Source of the DNA: Planctomycetota bacterium
GTDB lineage: Bacteria > Planctomycetota > UBA1135 > GCA-002686595
Direction of reading: 5' to 3'
Assembly: GCA_016709875.1 (NCBI GenBank)
Contig: JADJLZ010000012.1
Coordinates: 62,001-126,000, forward strand
DNA: 64,000 nt
Part shown: piece by piece, positions 10,203-22,069 of the stretch
Layout: the number at the start of each line of letters is the position of its first letter
Position numbering within the stretch: the stretch's first letter is position 1
Notes under the pieces: model-generated
Seen by the model: only the letters and a program-made list of their open reading frames with translations
Told to the model about the DNA's origin: nothing
Databases searched by the model: none
Translations under genes and position numbers: made by a program

Positions 10203-12020
10203 ATGAACCTCCACAGTCTCGCCCTCGCGATCCCCCTGCTGCCGCTCGCCGCGGCCGCGATCGTCGGCCTCGTGCGTCCGATCGGGCGCCGTGGCGGGCT
10301 CGCGGCGACGATCTCGATCGCCGCGGCGGCGGCCTCGCTCGGCTGCGCGCTGTTGCTGCTCTCGCACACCGCCGAGCGCTTCGTGCTCAAGTTGCCCTGG
10401 CTGCCTGTCGGCGGGCGCACGCTGGCCGAGGTCGGCCTGCGCTTCGACGGCATCAGCGCGCCGATGCTGGTCGTGGTCGGCACGGTCGCGCTGATGGTGC
10501 AGATCTACTCTGTCGGCTACCTCTCCGACGAGGCCTCGGGTCCGCGTGGACGCTACTTCACCTGGCAGTCGCTGTTCCTGTTCGCGATGCAGGGCTTCGT
10601 GCTCTCGCCGAACCTGCTGCAGCTCTTCAGCTTCTACGAGTTGATCGGCCTCTGCAGCTACCTGCTGATCGGCTACTACTGGGAGAAGCCCTCGGCCGGC
10701 CGCGCGGCGGTGAAGGCGTTCTGGATCACGAAGCTCGGCGACGTGGGCTTCCTGATCGGGCTGCTCGTGTGCTGGACGCAGTACAAGAGCTTCGACCTCG
10801 CCGCGATCGAGCACGCCATGACTGCGGGTCCTGCGCAGGCGAATACCTGGCTGCTGCCCGCACTGCTCTTCTGCGGTGTCGCGAGCAAGTCGGCGCAGTT
10901 CCCGCTGCACGTGTGGTTGCCGGACGCGATGGAGGGCCCGACGCCGGTCTCCGCGCTGCTGCACGCGGCCACGATGGTTGCGGCGGGCGTGTACCTGCTC
11001 GTCTCGACCTCGTTCCTCTTCGCCGCCTCGCCCGTGATGGGAGAAGTCGTGATGTACGTGGGCGCCTTCACCGCGGTGTTCGCCGCGCTGCAGGGCTGCG
11101 TGCAGAACGACATCAAGCGCGTGCTGGCCTACTCGACCTGCTCGCAGCTGGGCCTGATGGTCGCGGCCATCGGCGCGGGCTCGGTCGCGGCCGGCTACTT
11201 CCACCTCGTGACGCACGCCTTCTTCAAGTCGCTCTTGTTCCTCGCCGCGGGCAGCGCGATCCACGCCGTGCACACGAACGACCTGCGCGAGATGGGCGGC
11301 CTGGGCCGCGGCATGCGCTGGACGGGAGTCTTCTTCGGCGTGGGGATGCTGGCGCTGGCGGGCATCCCGCCGCTCTCGGGCTTCTTCTCGAAGGAGCTGA
11401 TCCTGGCCTCGCTCGAGGAGCACCCGGTCGCGCTCGTGCTCGGCCTGGCGACCACGATCATGACGCCCTACTACATGGGTCGCGCCTTCCTGCTCGCCTT
11501 CAGCGGCAAGCCGCGCAGTGCGGCGGCCGAGCATCCGCACGAATCGGGCTGGCTGATGCGCGGGCCGATGCTGCTCCTGTGCTCGCTCGCGCTGATCATG
11601 GGCGTGTTCCTGTGGAGCTTTGCGGACACGATCCACGAGCCGGTGCACCTGGAGGTGACGTCGATCGGCCTGCTCGGCATCGCGCTGGCGCTCGCCGGAC
11701 TCGGCTTGGCGTGGGTCTTCCACGGACCGCGCAAGACGGTCATCGACGCGCTGCCCAAGTCGCTGCTCGAGGCCGCGCGCAGCTCCGGTGTGGATGCGCT
11801 CTACGTCTTCGGCTGGAGGCACGTGGTCTTCGTCTTCGCGGCGACGGTGAGCTTCTTCGACCGCTACATCGTCGACGGCCTGATGAACCTCATCGGCTGG
11901 GCCGGCGATCGCGCGGGCGACGCACTGCGGCGTGTACAGACCGGGCGGGCACAGGACTACGTGCTGGCCCTCTTCCTGGGGCTCCTGGCGCTCGTCGCCT
12001 GGGGCGTGTGGGGAGGCTGA
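10203..12020 (+). CDS. nuoL: NADH-quinone oxidoreductase subunit L
   Basis: NuoL (605 aa) is the distal antiporter-like proton pump. Conserved stretches include FFSFYELIGLCSYLLIGYYW, the lysine helix around AFWITKLGDVGFLIG, and PLHVWLPDAMEGPTPVSALL. The C-terminal portion (residues 480 on) contains the long lateral helix region and a last membrane helix. Length is close to E. coli NuoL. The ATG at 10203 has no clear ribosome site; the short C-rich spacer after nuoK argues for re-initiation. Confidence 0.95.
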   Translation: MNLHSLALAIPLLPLAAAAIVGLVRPIGRRGGLAATISIAAAAASLGCALLLLSHTAERFVLKLPWLPVGGRTLAEVGLRFDGISAPMLVVVGTVALMVQIYSVGYLSDEASGPRGRYFTWQSLFLFAMQGFVLSPNLLQLFSFYELIGLCSYLLIGYYWEKPSAGRAAVKAFWITKLGDVGFLIGLLVCWTQYKSFDLAAIEHAMTAGPAQANTWLLPALLFCGVASKSAQFPLHVWLPDAMEGPTPVSALLHAATMVAAGVYLLVSTSFLFAASPVMGEVVMYVGAFTAVFAALQGCVQNDIKRVLAYSTCSQLGLMVAAIGAGSVAAGYFHLVTHAFFKSLLFLAAGSAIHAVHTNDLREMGGLGRGMRWTGVFFGVGMLALAGIPPLSGFFSKELILASLEEHPVALVLGLATTIMTPYYMGRAFLLAFSGKPRSAAAEHPHESGWLMRGPMLLLCSLALIMGVFLWSFADTIHEPVHLEVTSIGLLGIALALAGLGLAWVFHGPRKTVIDALPKSLLEAARSSGVDALYVFGWRHVVFVFAATVSFFDRYIVDGLMNLIGWAGDRAGDALRRVQTGRAQDYVLALFLGLLALVAWGVWGG

Positions 12021-12023
12021 ACG

Positions 12024-13550
12024 ATGCCGATCCTGACCCTGATCGTCTTCTCGCCGCTGCTCGCCGCCGTCGTGCTGATGGTGCTGCCCGAGCGCTCGCG
12101 CATCTCGATCCGCGTGACGAGCCTGTTCGCCGCGGCGGTCTCGCTCGCGCTCTCGATCGTCGCGCTGACGCGCTTCCTCGACGGCAACCCGCTGCGCGAG
12201 ACACTGCCGCTGATCCCCAAGCTCGGCATCAGCTACTCGCTCTACTGCGACGGCTGGAGCTCCGTGCTGCTCCTGCTGACGGGCATCATCCTCTTCGCTG
12301 GCTGCTGGGCGAGCTGGACGGTCGCGAAGCGCGACCGCGAGTTCTACGTGTTGCTGCTGGTGCTCTCGACGGGCGTGTTCGGCGTCTTCGTCTGCCTCGA
12401 TCTGTTCCTGCTGTTCCTGTTCTACGAGATCGCGGTGTTGCCGATGTACCTGCTCATCGGCATCTGGGGCAGCAGCAAGCGCATCCCACCCAAGGGACCG
12501 TTGGCCTTCGCGATGCGCATCTTCGACGTCGGCGGCCGCGAGTACGCGGCGATGAAGCTGACGCTGATGCTGCTCGGCGGCTCGGCGCTGATCCTGGTCG
12601 GGATCCTGGCCATGGCGAACCAGGGCGCGGGCACGCCGGAGTTCAACATGGAGGCGCTCGCGCGCGTGCACTTCCCGCGCGAGCTGCAGATGTGGGCCTT
12701 CCCGCTCCTGTGGATCGGCTTCGGCAGCCTGGCGGGCGTGTGGCCCTTCCACACCTGGTCGCCCGACGGCCACGCCTCGGCGCCGACGGCGGTCTCGATG
12801 CTGCACGCGGGCGTGCTGATGAAGCTCGGCGCCTTCGGCGTGATCCGCATCGGCATGGTGCTGCTGCCCGAGGGCGCGCAGGCCTGGGCGCCCTGGGTGG
12901 GCGGCATCGCGGCGCTCAACGTGATCTACGGCGCGCTCTCGGCCATGGCGCAGACCGACCTCAAGTACGTGATCGCGTACTCGAGCGTCTCGCACATGGG
13001 TGTCGTGCTGCTCGGTGCGGCGACGATGACCACCAACGGCTGGAACGGCGCAGTTTTCCAGATGTTCGCGCACGGGGTCATGACCGGCATGTTCTTCGCG
13101 CTGGTCGGACTGGTCTACGAGCGCGCGCACTCGCGCGACATTCCCTCGATGGGCGGCTTCGGCAAGATGATGCCGGGGGTCGCGGTGTGCTTCACGCTGG
13201 CCGGCCTCTCGAGCCTGGGCCTGCCCGGAACGGCGGGTTTCGTGGCCGAATTCCTGGTGTTCCTCGGCGCGTGGGAATCGAATCACGCCGCCTGGATGGT
13301 GCCCGCCGTGCTGGGCGCCTTCTTCACAGCCGTGTACGTGTTGCGGGCGACGCGCATGATCTTCTGGGGGCCGTCGAAGGCGGAGAACTTCCCGCACCTC
13401 TCGGATGCGCGCGGCGTGGAGTGGGTCGCACTGCTCCTGCTGGGCGCGATGATCGTGCTCTTCGGTGTCTGGCCGGCGCTCGCGCTGCACCCGATCGACA
13501 TCACGACGATGAGCTTCCTCCCGCGCATCACCGGGCTCCTGCCGCACTGA
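12024..13550 (+). CDS. nuoM: NADH-quinone oxidoreductase subunit M
   Basis: NuoM (508 aa) is the middle antiporter-like pump. FLLFLFYEIAVLPMYLLIGI, WPFHTWSPDGHASAPTAVSM and AQTDLKYVIAYSSVSHMGVV are the diagnostic segments. A GGGAGG lying in the last codons of nuoL serves as ribosome site for the ATG at 12024. About fourteen helices are apparent and the length is normal for the family. Confidence 0.96.
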   Translation: MPILTLIVFSPLLAAVVLMVLPERSRISIRVTSLFAAAVSLALSIVALTRFLDGNPLRETLPLIPKLGISYSLYCDGWSSVLLLLTGIILFAGCWASWTVAKRDREFYVLLLVLSTGVFGVFVCLDLFLLFLFYEIAVLPMYLLIGIWGSSKRIPPKGPLAFAMRIFDVGGREYAAMKLTLMLLGGSALILVGILAMANQGAGTPEFNMEALARVHFPRELQMWAFPLLWIGFGSLAGVWPFHTWSPDGHASAPTAVSMLHAGVLMKLGAFGVIRIGMVLLPEGAQAWAPWVGGIAALNVIYGALSAMAQTDLKYVIAYSSVSHMGVVLLGAATMTTNGWNGAVFQMFAHGVMTGMFFALVGLVYERAHSRDIPSMGGFGKMMPGVAVCFTLAGLSSLGLPGTAGFVAEFLVFLGAWESNHAAWMVPAVLGAFFTAVYVLRATRMIFWGPSKAENFPHLSDARGVEWVALLLLGAMIVLFGVWPALALHPIDITTMSFLPRITGLLPH

Positions 13551-13560
13551 GGACCACCCG

Positions 13561-14979
13561 ATGCAACCCCTGCTCATCGACCTCTCGATCGCGGCCCTGG
13601 CGCTGCTCGTGTTCGTGGCCGACCTGCTCATGCCGAGCGAGGAGAAGCGCGGACTGGGCCACCTCGCCAGCGCCGGCCTGGTGCTGATCCTGCTGCTCAC
13701 GTTCGTGCTCGACATGCAGGGCGACGCCTTCGGCGGTGCCTACGTGCTCGATCCGCTGGCGCTGTGGTTCAAGCGCGTGTTCCTCCTCGCGGGCGCGCTC
13801 GCGGCGCTGATCGCCCTCGACCCGGCCGAGCAGGCTTTCGCGCGCCGCCAGGGCGAGTACTACCTGCTGCTGCTGCTCTCGCTGCTGGGGATGTCGATCC
13901 TCTCCTCGGCGCGCGAGCTGCTGTTGATCGTCGTCAGCTTCGAGCTGATGAGCCTGCCGCTGTACGTGCTGACGGCCTTCACCAAGTCGAGCAAGCTCTC
14001 GGGCGAGGGCGCGCTGAAGTTCTACCTCGTCGGCGCGACGAGCCTGGCGATCACGCTCTTCGGATTGAGCCTGGTGTTCGGGGCGACTGGCACGACGATG
14101 CTGCCCGAGATCGCCGCCAACGCTGGCGCGATCCGTTCGCCACTGCTCGTGCTGGGCGTGCTCACCACGCTAGCCGGCCTGGCGTTCAAGATCGGCGCCG
14201 TGCCCTTCCACATGTGGGTGCCCGACACCTACGAGGGAGCCGCGACGCCGTTCGTCGGCTTCCTCGCCGTCGCGCCCAAGGCCGCGGGCTTCGCGCTGCT
14301 CGTGCGGCTCTACCTCGTGGCCTTCGCCCCGCTCTCGGTCCGCTTCCAGCCTGCGCTGCTCGCGCTGTGCGTGCTGACGCTCGTCGTGGGCAACGTGCTC
14401 GCGCTGACGCAGACGAACATCAAGCGCCTGCTCGCCTACAGCGGCATCGCGCAGATCGGCTACATGATGGTCGGCCTGCTCGCCCAGACGGGCGAGGGCG
14501 TCGGAATGCTGCTCTTCTACCTGGCGGCGTACCTGTTCACGAACGTGGGCGCCTTCGCGGTCGTGTGCGCCGTCGGCGCGGCCAGCGGTTCGGACGACAT
14601 CCGCGCCTACCGCGGCCTCTCGCGCCGCAATCCCGCGCTCGCGCTGGCGATGCTGGTGTTCCTGCTCTCGCTGGGCGGGATTCCCTTCGTCGCGGGTTTC
14701 TGGGCCAAGATGGGCATCTTCATCGCGGCTTGGCACGCAGGCCTGCACTGGCTCGTGCTGCTCGGCGCGGGACTGGCCGTCGTCGGCGTCTACTACTACC
14801 TGCGGATCGCGCGCAGCTTGTATCTGGACGACCCCGAAGAGGGCGCGCAGCCGATCACGATCGGCGCGCCGCTGCGCCTGGCGTTGATCGTCTGCGGTAC
14901 GGCGGTGGTGCTGATCGGGATCTGGCCGCGGCCGTGGTTCGACACGGCGCTCGACGCGGCGAAAAGCTTCCTGCACTGA
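13561..14979 (+). CDS. nuoN: NADH-quinone oxidoreductase subunit N
   Basis: NuoN (472 aa) is the antiporter-like subunit next to NuoK. Key segments are SFELMSLPLYVLTAF, GALKFYLVGATSLAITLFGL, KIGAVPFHMWVPDTYEGA and LAYSGIAQIGYMMVG. GAGGA lies 10 bases before the ATG. It is the last nuo gene of the run; an inverted repeat follows at 14988-15003. Confidence 0.95.
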   Translation: MQPLLIDLSIAALALLVFVADLLMPSEEKRGLGHLASAGLVLILLLTFVLDMQGDAFGGAYVLDPLALWFKRVFLLAGALAALIALDPAEQAFARRQGEYYLLLLLSLLGMSILSSARELLLIVVSFELMSLPLYVLTAFTKSSKLSGEGALKFYLVGATSLAITLFGLSLVFGATGTTMLPEIAANAGAIRSPLLVLGVLTTLAGLAFKIGAVPFHMWVPDTYEGAATPFVGFLAVAPKAAGFALLVRLYLVAFAPLSVRFQPALLALCVLTLVVGNVLALTQTNIKRLLAYSGIAQIGYMMVGLLAQTGEGVGMLLFYLAAYLFTNVGAFAVVCAVGAASGSDDIRAYRGLSRRNPALALAMLVFLLSLGGIPFVAGFWAKMGIFIAAWHAGLHWLVLLGAGLAVVGVYYYLRIARSLYLDDPEEGAQPITIGAPLRLALIVCGTAVVLIGIWPRPWFDTALDAAKSFLH

Positions 14980-14987
14980 CCGGAAGC

Positions 14988-15003
14988 GTGCGCGTCTGCG
15001 CAC
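14988..15003. terminator. Short hairpin after nuoN
   Basis: GTGCGC and GCGCAC form a perfect 6-base stem with a TCTG-type four-base loop nine bases after the nuoN stop. There is no T-run, so it is at best a pause or processing site rather than a proven intrinsic terminator. Confidence 0.3.
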
Positions 15004-15069
15004 ACCGTCGTAGCTGCTGCGCGCACATCGTCGGTGCGTCCTCCAGACCAGTGCGCAGTGCCCGGATCG

Positions 15070-15097
15070 CACGGGGAGGCAGCGCTATCCTCCCGTG
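15070..15097 (+). promoter_or_regulatory. Inverted repeat with embedded -10 box directly before nifJ
   Basis: CACGGGGAGG (15070-15079) pairs with CCTCCCGTG (15089-15097) with one bulge and a 9-base loop, ending two bases before the start codon. The same stretch contains TATCCT (15086-15091) exactly 7 bases before the ATG, the spacing expected for a leaderless transcript. The two readings, a leader hairpin or a promoter for a leaderless mRNA, exclude each other. Confidence 0.4.
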
Positions 15098-15098
15098 A

Positions 15099-18637
<3,539 letters not shown>

Positions 18638-18641
<4 letters not shown>

Positions 18642-19630
18642 GCCTCGACCTCTCCACCCGCTGCCTCGGTCTCACGCTCGCGAACCCGCTCGTCGCGGGC
18701 GCCGGCCCTCTGACCGCCAATCTCGACACCATCCGCGCGCTGGAGGATGCGGGCGCGGGCGCGATCGTGCTGCGCTCGCTCTTCGAGGAGCAGATCACGG
18801 GCCGCGAGCTCGGCGCCGCGAAGCACCTCTACGGCCACGCGCCCAGCGCCGAAGCGCAGAGCTGGTTCCCCGACGTCGACGCCTTCGCGCTCGGCCCGGA
18901 CGAGTACCTCGAGCACGTCCAGCGCGCGCGCGCGGCCGTGCGCGTGCCGGTGATCGGCTCGCTCAACGGGACCACGCGCGGTGGCTGGGTGCACTACGCG
19001 CGGCTGATCGAGGAGGCCGGCGCCTCCGCGCTGGAGCTGAACCTCTACGACGTGCCCACCGACCCCGCCGCGGACTCGATCGCGGTCGAGGACCGGCTGC
19101 TGGGTCTCGTGCGCGACGTGCGCGCCGCGATCAGCATTCCGCTCTCGGTCAAACTCTCGCCCTTCTTCTCCTCACTGCCCGCCTTCGTGCGCGAGCTCGA
19201 GCACGCCGGCGCGAATGGCATCGTGCTCTTCAATCGCTTCTACCAGCCGGACATCGACCTCGAGGCGCTCGAATTGCAGCGCACCCTGCGCCTCTCGGAT
19301 TCCTCCGAGTTGCCGCTGCGCCTGCGCTGGCTGGCGGTTCTCTCGCCGATCACGCCGCTCTCGCTGCAGGCGAGCGGGGGCGTGCACCACGGCCGCGACG
19401 CGCTCAAGGCCCTGATGGCCGGCGCGCACGCCGTGCAGCTCGTCTCGGCCCTGCTGCAGCGCGGGCCCGGCCACCTGGCCCAGGTGCTGACCGAGATGCG
19501 CGAGTGGCTGCTCGAGCACGAGTACGACTCGATCGAGACCTTGCGTGGGAGCATGAACCTCAAGCGCTGCCCGGACCCCGCGCACTACGAGCGCAGCAAC
19601 TACATGGCGCTGCTCGGGTCCTGGCAATGA
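18638..19630 (+). CDS. Dihydroorotate dehydrogenase-like flavoprotein
   Basis: This 330-residue TIM-barrel protein of the DHOD-like superfamily starts GLTLANPLVAGAGPLTANLD. It has the FMN-binding pattern SVKLSPFFSS and the late ASGGVHHGRDALKALMAGAH. It differs from true PyrD in details around the substrate site. Proteins of this type are commonly found next to pyruvate:ferredoxin oxidoreductases and are annotated only as dihydroorotate dehydrogenase-like. Its GTG overlaps the nifJ stop by 4 bases, so the two are co-translated. An electron-transfer role with reduced ferredoxin is possible; a pyrimidine role is less likely given the context (inference). Confidence 0.88.
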
Positions 19631-19645
19631 CGCGCGGAGGGACCG

Positions 19646-19651
19646 TAGGCT
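19646..19651 (+). promoter_or_regulatory. Candidate -10 box of a leaderless transcript (PqiA-like gene)
   Basis: TAGGCT ends exactly 7 bases before the GTG at 19659, the same spacing as TATCCT before nifJ. The gap after the preceding gene is only 28 bases, so read-through is also possible. Confidence 0.3.
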
Positions 19652-19658
19652 CTCCCGC

Positions 19659-20648
19659 GTGCGCCTGCGTTCCCTGCTCACGATCGCGCCAGTGTGGCGC
19701 CGCCATCCGGCGCCCTGGCTGATCCTGGTCGCCTTCGTGCTGAACGTGGCGGCGGTGCAGCTGCCGTTCATGGAGATGCGGCGCGGCCTCTCGCACCAGA
19801 CCTACAGCCTGCCGCGCTCGGTGCAGATGCTGTGGGAGTCGAAGCTCTACGTGCTGGCGGTGATCGTGGTCGCCTTTTCGGTCGTCTTCCCCTTCGTGAA
19901 GCTGCTCGTGCTCACGGCGATCGTGACCGGCAGGGGATCCAAGACCCGGGCGCGCGGCCTGCTGGCCTTCGTCGAGCGCTTCGGCAAGTGGTCGATGCTC
20001 GACGTCTTCCTGGTGTGCCTGATGCTGGCGCTGGCGAACGACCAGCTGCTCGTGAACGCCGAGCCGCGCGTGGGGGTCCTGTGCTTCACCTCCTCGATCG
20101 TGCTGAGCATGTTCACGAGCGGCTGGATGCAGTCGCACCTGGGCCACGCGCGTTTGCGCGCGCCCCCGGATCGCGGCGCGCTCGGCCGGCTGGTGCTGTG
20201 GCAGTGCGCGCTGCTCGCGCTGCTCGTGGGTGTGTTGCTCGTGCCCTTTCTCGAGATCGATGACTGGCTCTTCAGCGACCATCCGGTCTCGATCTCGATC
20301 GCGATCGCGGGTCTGTGGGAGACCGGCGCGCAGATCTTCGCGGTCGTGATCGCACTGTTCCTGGTGGTCGTCCCGCTGGGTAGCAGCTTGCTGACCTTGC
20401 GCGTGCTCGCGCGCCTGCGGCGGGGCGACCGCTGCGAGGGCGCACGCCGCGCCCTGGGTGTGCTGCGACACTGGGAGATGCTCGACGTGTTCGCCCTCGC
20501 GCTGGGCATCTTCCTCGTCGAGGGGCGCGCCTTCGTGAAGACCGATCTCTCCTGGGGCGCGTTCCTGCTGGCGCTGCTGCTCGTGCTCTACTGGTTCGCG
20601 GAGGCGCTCTACGAGCGCCGCGTCGGGGCTACTTCCCCTCGGGCTTGA
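19659..20648 (+). CDS. PqiA-family inner-membrane protein
   Basis: This is a 329-residue integral membrane protein of the paraquat-inducible protein A type. Each half has the family pattern. An early helix and loop (LPFMEMRRG) is followed by FPFVKLLVL and by the GKWSMLDVF motif near residue 110; a related HWEMLDVFALAL occurs near residue 270. Seven or eight helices are apparent. PqiA/YebS proteins act with MCE-domain partners in lipid transport between membranes; no MCE gene is seen nearby. A GTG start is used; no ATG suits. It converges with and overlaps the cytochrome b562-like gene by 20 bases. Confidence 0.82.
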   Translation: MRLRSLLTIAPVWRRHPAPWLILVAFVLNVAAVQLPFMEMRRGLSHQTYSLPRSVQMLWESKLYVLAVIVVAFSVVFPFVKLLVLTAIVTGRGSKTRARGLLAFVERFGKWSMLDVFLVCLMLALANDQLLVNAEPRVGVLCFTSSIVLSMFTSGWMQSHLGHARLRAPPDRGALGRLVLWQCALLALLVGVLLVPFLEIDDWLFSDHPVSISIAIAGLWETGAQIFAVVIALFLVVVPLGSSLLTLRVLARLRRGDRCEGARRALGVLRHWEMLDVFALALGIFLVEGRAFVKTDLSWGAFLLALLLVLYWFAEALYERRVGATSPRA

Positions 20649-21045
20649 ACTTCGAGTGGCCGGCCGACTTCTGCGCGACGAGCTTGTTGCGGATCAGCGA
20701 GTCGGCGTCCTTGTACTTGTGGTCGGCGATGGCGACTTCGGCGTCGAGCGCGAGCTTGAGCGTCGCGACGAGCGTCTTGCGGTAGTCGGCGACGTAGGCC
20801 GGGCGCTTCTTCTCGTCCACCTTCTCGGCGGAGTCGGGCACCTCGCTCTTGGCCGCGATCAGCGCGCTTTCGAACTTGGCGAGCTCCGCGAGCGCCTCGG
20901 CCTCGTTCTGCGCGGTGACACCCTTCTCGAGCACCTTCAGCGCCTCGGACATCTGCTTCATCGAGGCGTCGAGGCCTCCGGCGGGGGGCGCGGAGGGGGC
21001 GGCGGCGAGCAGGACGGCGGCGGCGAGGGACAGCGGGCGGAACAT
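20629..21045 (-). CDS. Cytochrome b562-family periplasmic protein
   Basis: This 138-residue exported protein has a short Ala/Leu signal peptide (residues 1-20) and a predicted four-helix bundle. The start of helix 1 (DASMKQMSEALKVLEKG) aligns with the axial-Met helix of cytochrome b562, making Met29 a candidate haem ligand. His130 near the C-terminus (SAGHSKFK) matches the second ligand. No CxxCH motif is present, so haem would be non-covalent. AGAGGAG lies 6 bases before the ATG. Physiological partners are unknown. A non-haem member of the same fold is possible. Confidence 0.75.
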   Translation of the reverse strand: MFRPLSLAAAVLLAAAPSAPPAGGLDASMKQMSEALKVLEKGVTAQNEAEALAELAKFESALIAAKSEVPDSAEKVDEKKRPAYVADYRKTLVATLKLALDAEVAIADHKYKDADSLIRNKLVAQKSAGHSKFKPEGK

Positions 21046-21068
21046 CGAGACTCCTCTGGGTTGCAGAT

Positions 21069-21086
21069 CCGCCCGGTCCTGGGCGG
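21069..21086. repeat. Strong inverted repeat upstream of the b562-like gene
   Basis: CCGCCC and GGGCGG form a perfect 6-base stem with a 6-base loop, 24 bases before the b562-like start on the minus strand. It lies in the 184-base divergent region shared with the first sorting-substrate gene. It could be a leader hairpin or an operator. Confidence 0.35.
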
Positions 21087-21158
21087 GCGCGGGATCCTAC
21101 CCAGTCCGGCTGCGCGGGCCCATCGGCTACCCCGAGGGGGCCTCCGACTGCTTTCCGG

Positions 21159-21187
21159 CTGCCAAGATTACGAATTCGAAGTATCAT
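21159..21187 (+). promoter_or_regulatory. Candidate promoter of first sorting-substrate gene
   Basis: CTGCCA (21159-21164), a 17-base spacer and TATCAT (21182-21187) give a plausible sigma70-type promoter with a leader of about 35 bases. The -10 context GAAGTATCAT resembles GAAGTATCGT upstream of the second substrate gene. Confidence 0.4.
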
Positions 21188-21229
21188 GAACTGGCACAGT
21201 CAGTCGTCACCCTAAATCTGAAGTTCGCC

Positions 21230-21565
<336 letters not shown>

Positions 21566-21703
21566 GGCCGGAATGGGCGGCGAGAGCCGTGGAGAACTCT
21601 GCAGGTGGATCCCAGCGGCGGGAAGCAGTCGCGAAATCGAGCCCGCAGGGGAACTCGCCATCTCGAGCGGCGAATTGAGCTAGCCGCAGAGGCCTGTGGG
21701 AAG

Positions 21704-21709
21704 TATCGT
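21704..21709 (+). promoter_or_regulatory. Candidate -10 box of second sorting-substrate gene
   Basis: TATCGT within GGAAGTATCGT lies about 55 bases before the start codon. Its context matches the TATCAT box of the first substrate gene; no good -35 is seen. Confidence 0.3.
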
Positions 21710-21763
21710 TTGCTCCCCGCGGGATCGCCCACGAAGACCCCAGTACGCGAAACGAACCTCACA

Positions 21764-22021
21764 ATGAACACTTCTGCTTCCCGCTTGGTTGCATTCCGCC
21801 GCTCGCTCTCCGCCGGCATCGTCTTCTTCGCCGCTTCGAGCACCTGGGCCTTCCAGAACTCGCTCAGCGCCGGCAACCGTCAGGCCGTCAACTCCGGTAG
21901 CGCGCCGACCGCCGCTCCGGAGATCAGCCCCGCCCTCCTGTGGGGTGCCGTGATCCTCGTCGTCGGCGCCGTGCTGATCTTCGCCAGCCGCCGTCGCACC
22001 GCCAGCTCGTCGAACTCCTGA
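21764..22021 (+). CDS. Second small exosortase substrate (APEI type)
   Basis: This 85-residue paralogue of the preceding gene has the same plan. A signal peptide ends near residue 29 (SSTWA). The mature stretch is about 22 residues and rich in Ser, Asn and Ala, and it lacks the glycine run. The sorting signal is APEISPAL (51-58), a helix (GAVILVVGAVLIF) and SRRR. The two proteins agree closely only at the signal-peptide end and through the sorting signal, and differ between. The mature peptide is among the shortest I would expect for any sorted protein. No clear ribosome binding site precedes the ATG. It lies 48 bases upstream of the exosortase start and is probably co-transcribed with it. 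Confidence 0.82.
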   Translation: MNTSASRLVAFRRSLSAGIVFFAASSTWAFQNSLSAGNRQAVNSGSAPTAAPEISPALLWGAVILVVGAVLIFASRRRTASSSNS

Positions 22022-22069
22022 TCTCGGCCGAGATCGGATCCCCGGCGTTCTCGCTGCCTCGCGGCGTCG

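Noticed and set aside
10155..13715. Very long open frames antisense or out of frame to the nuo genes
   Set aside because: GC-rich third positions keep other frames open. The translations are Arg/Ala/His-rich without motifs, while the plus-strand nuo frames match their families along the full length.
21190..21210. Sigma54 site (TGGCAC..) before the first substrate gene
   Set aside because: The -12 TTGC element is missing at the required spacing.
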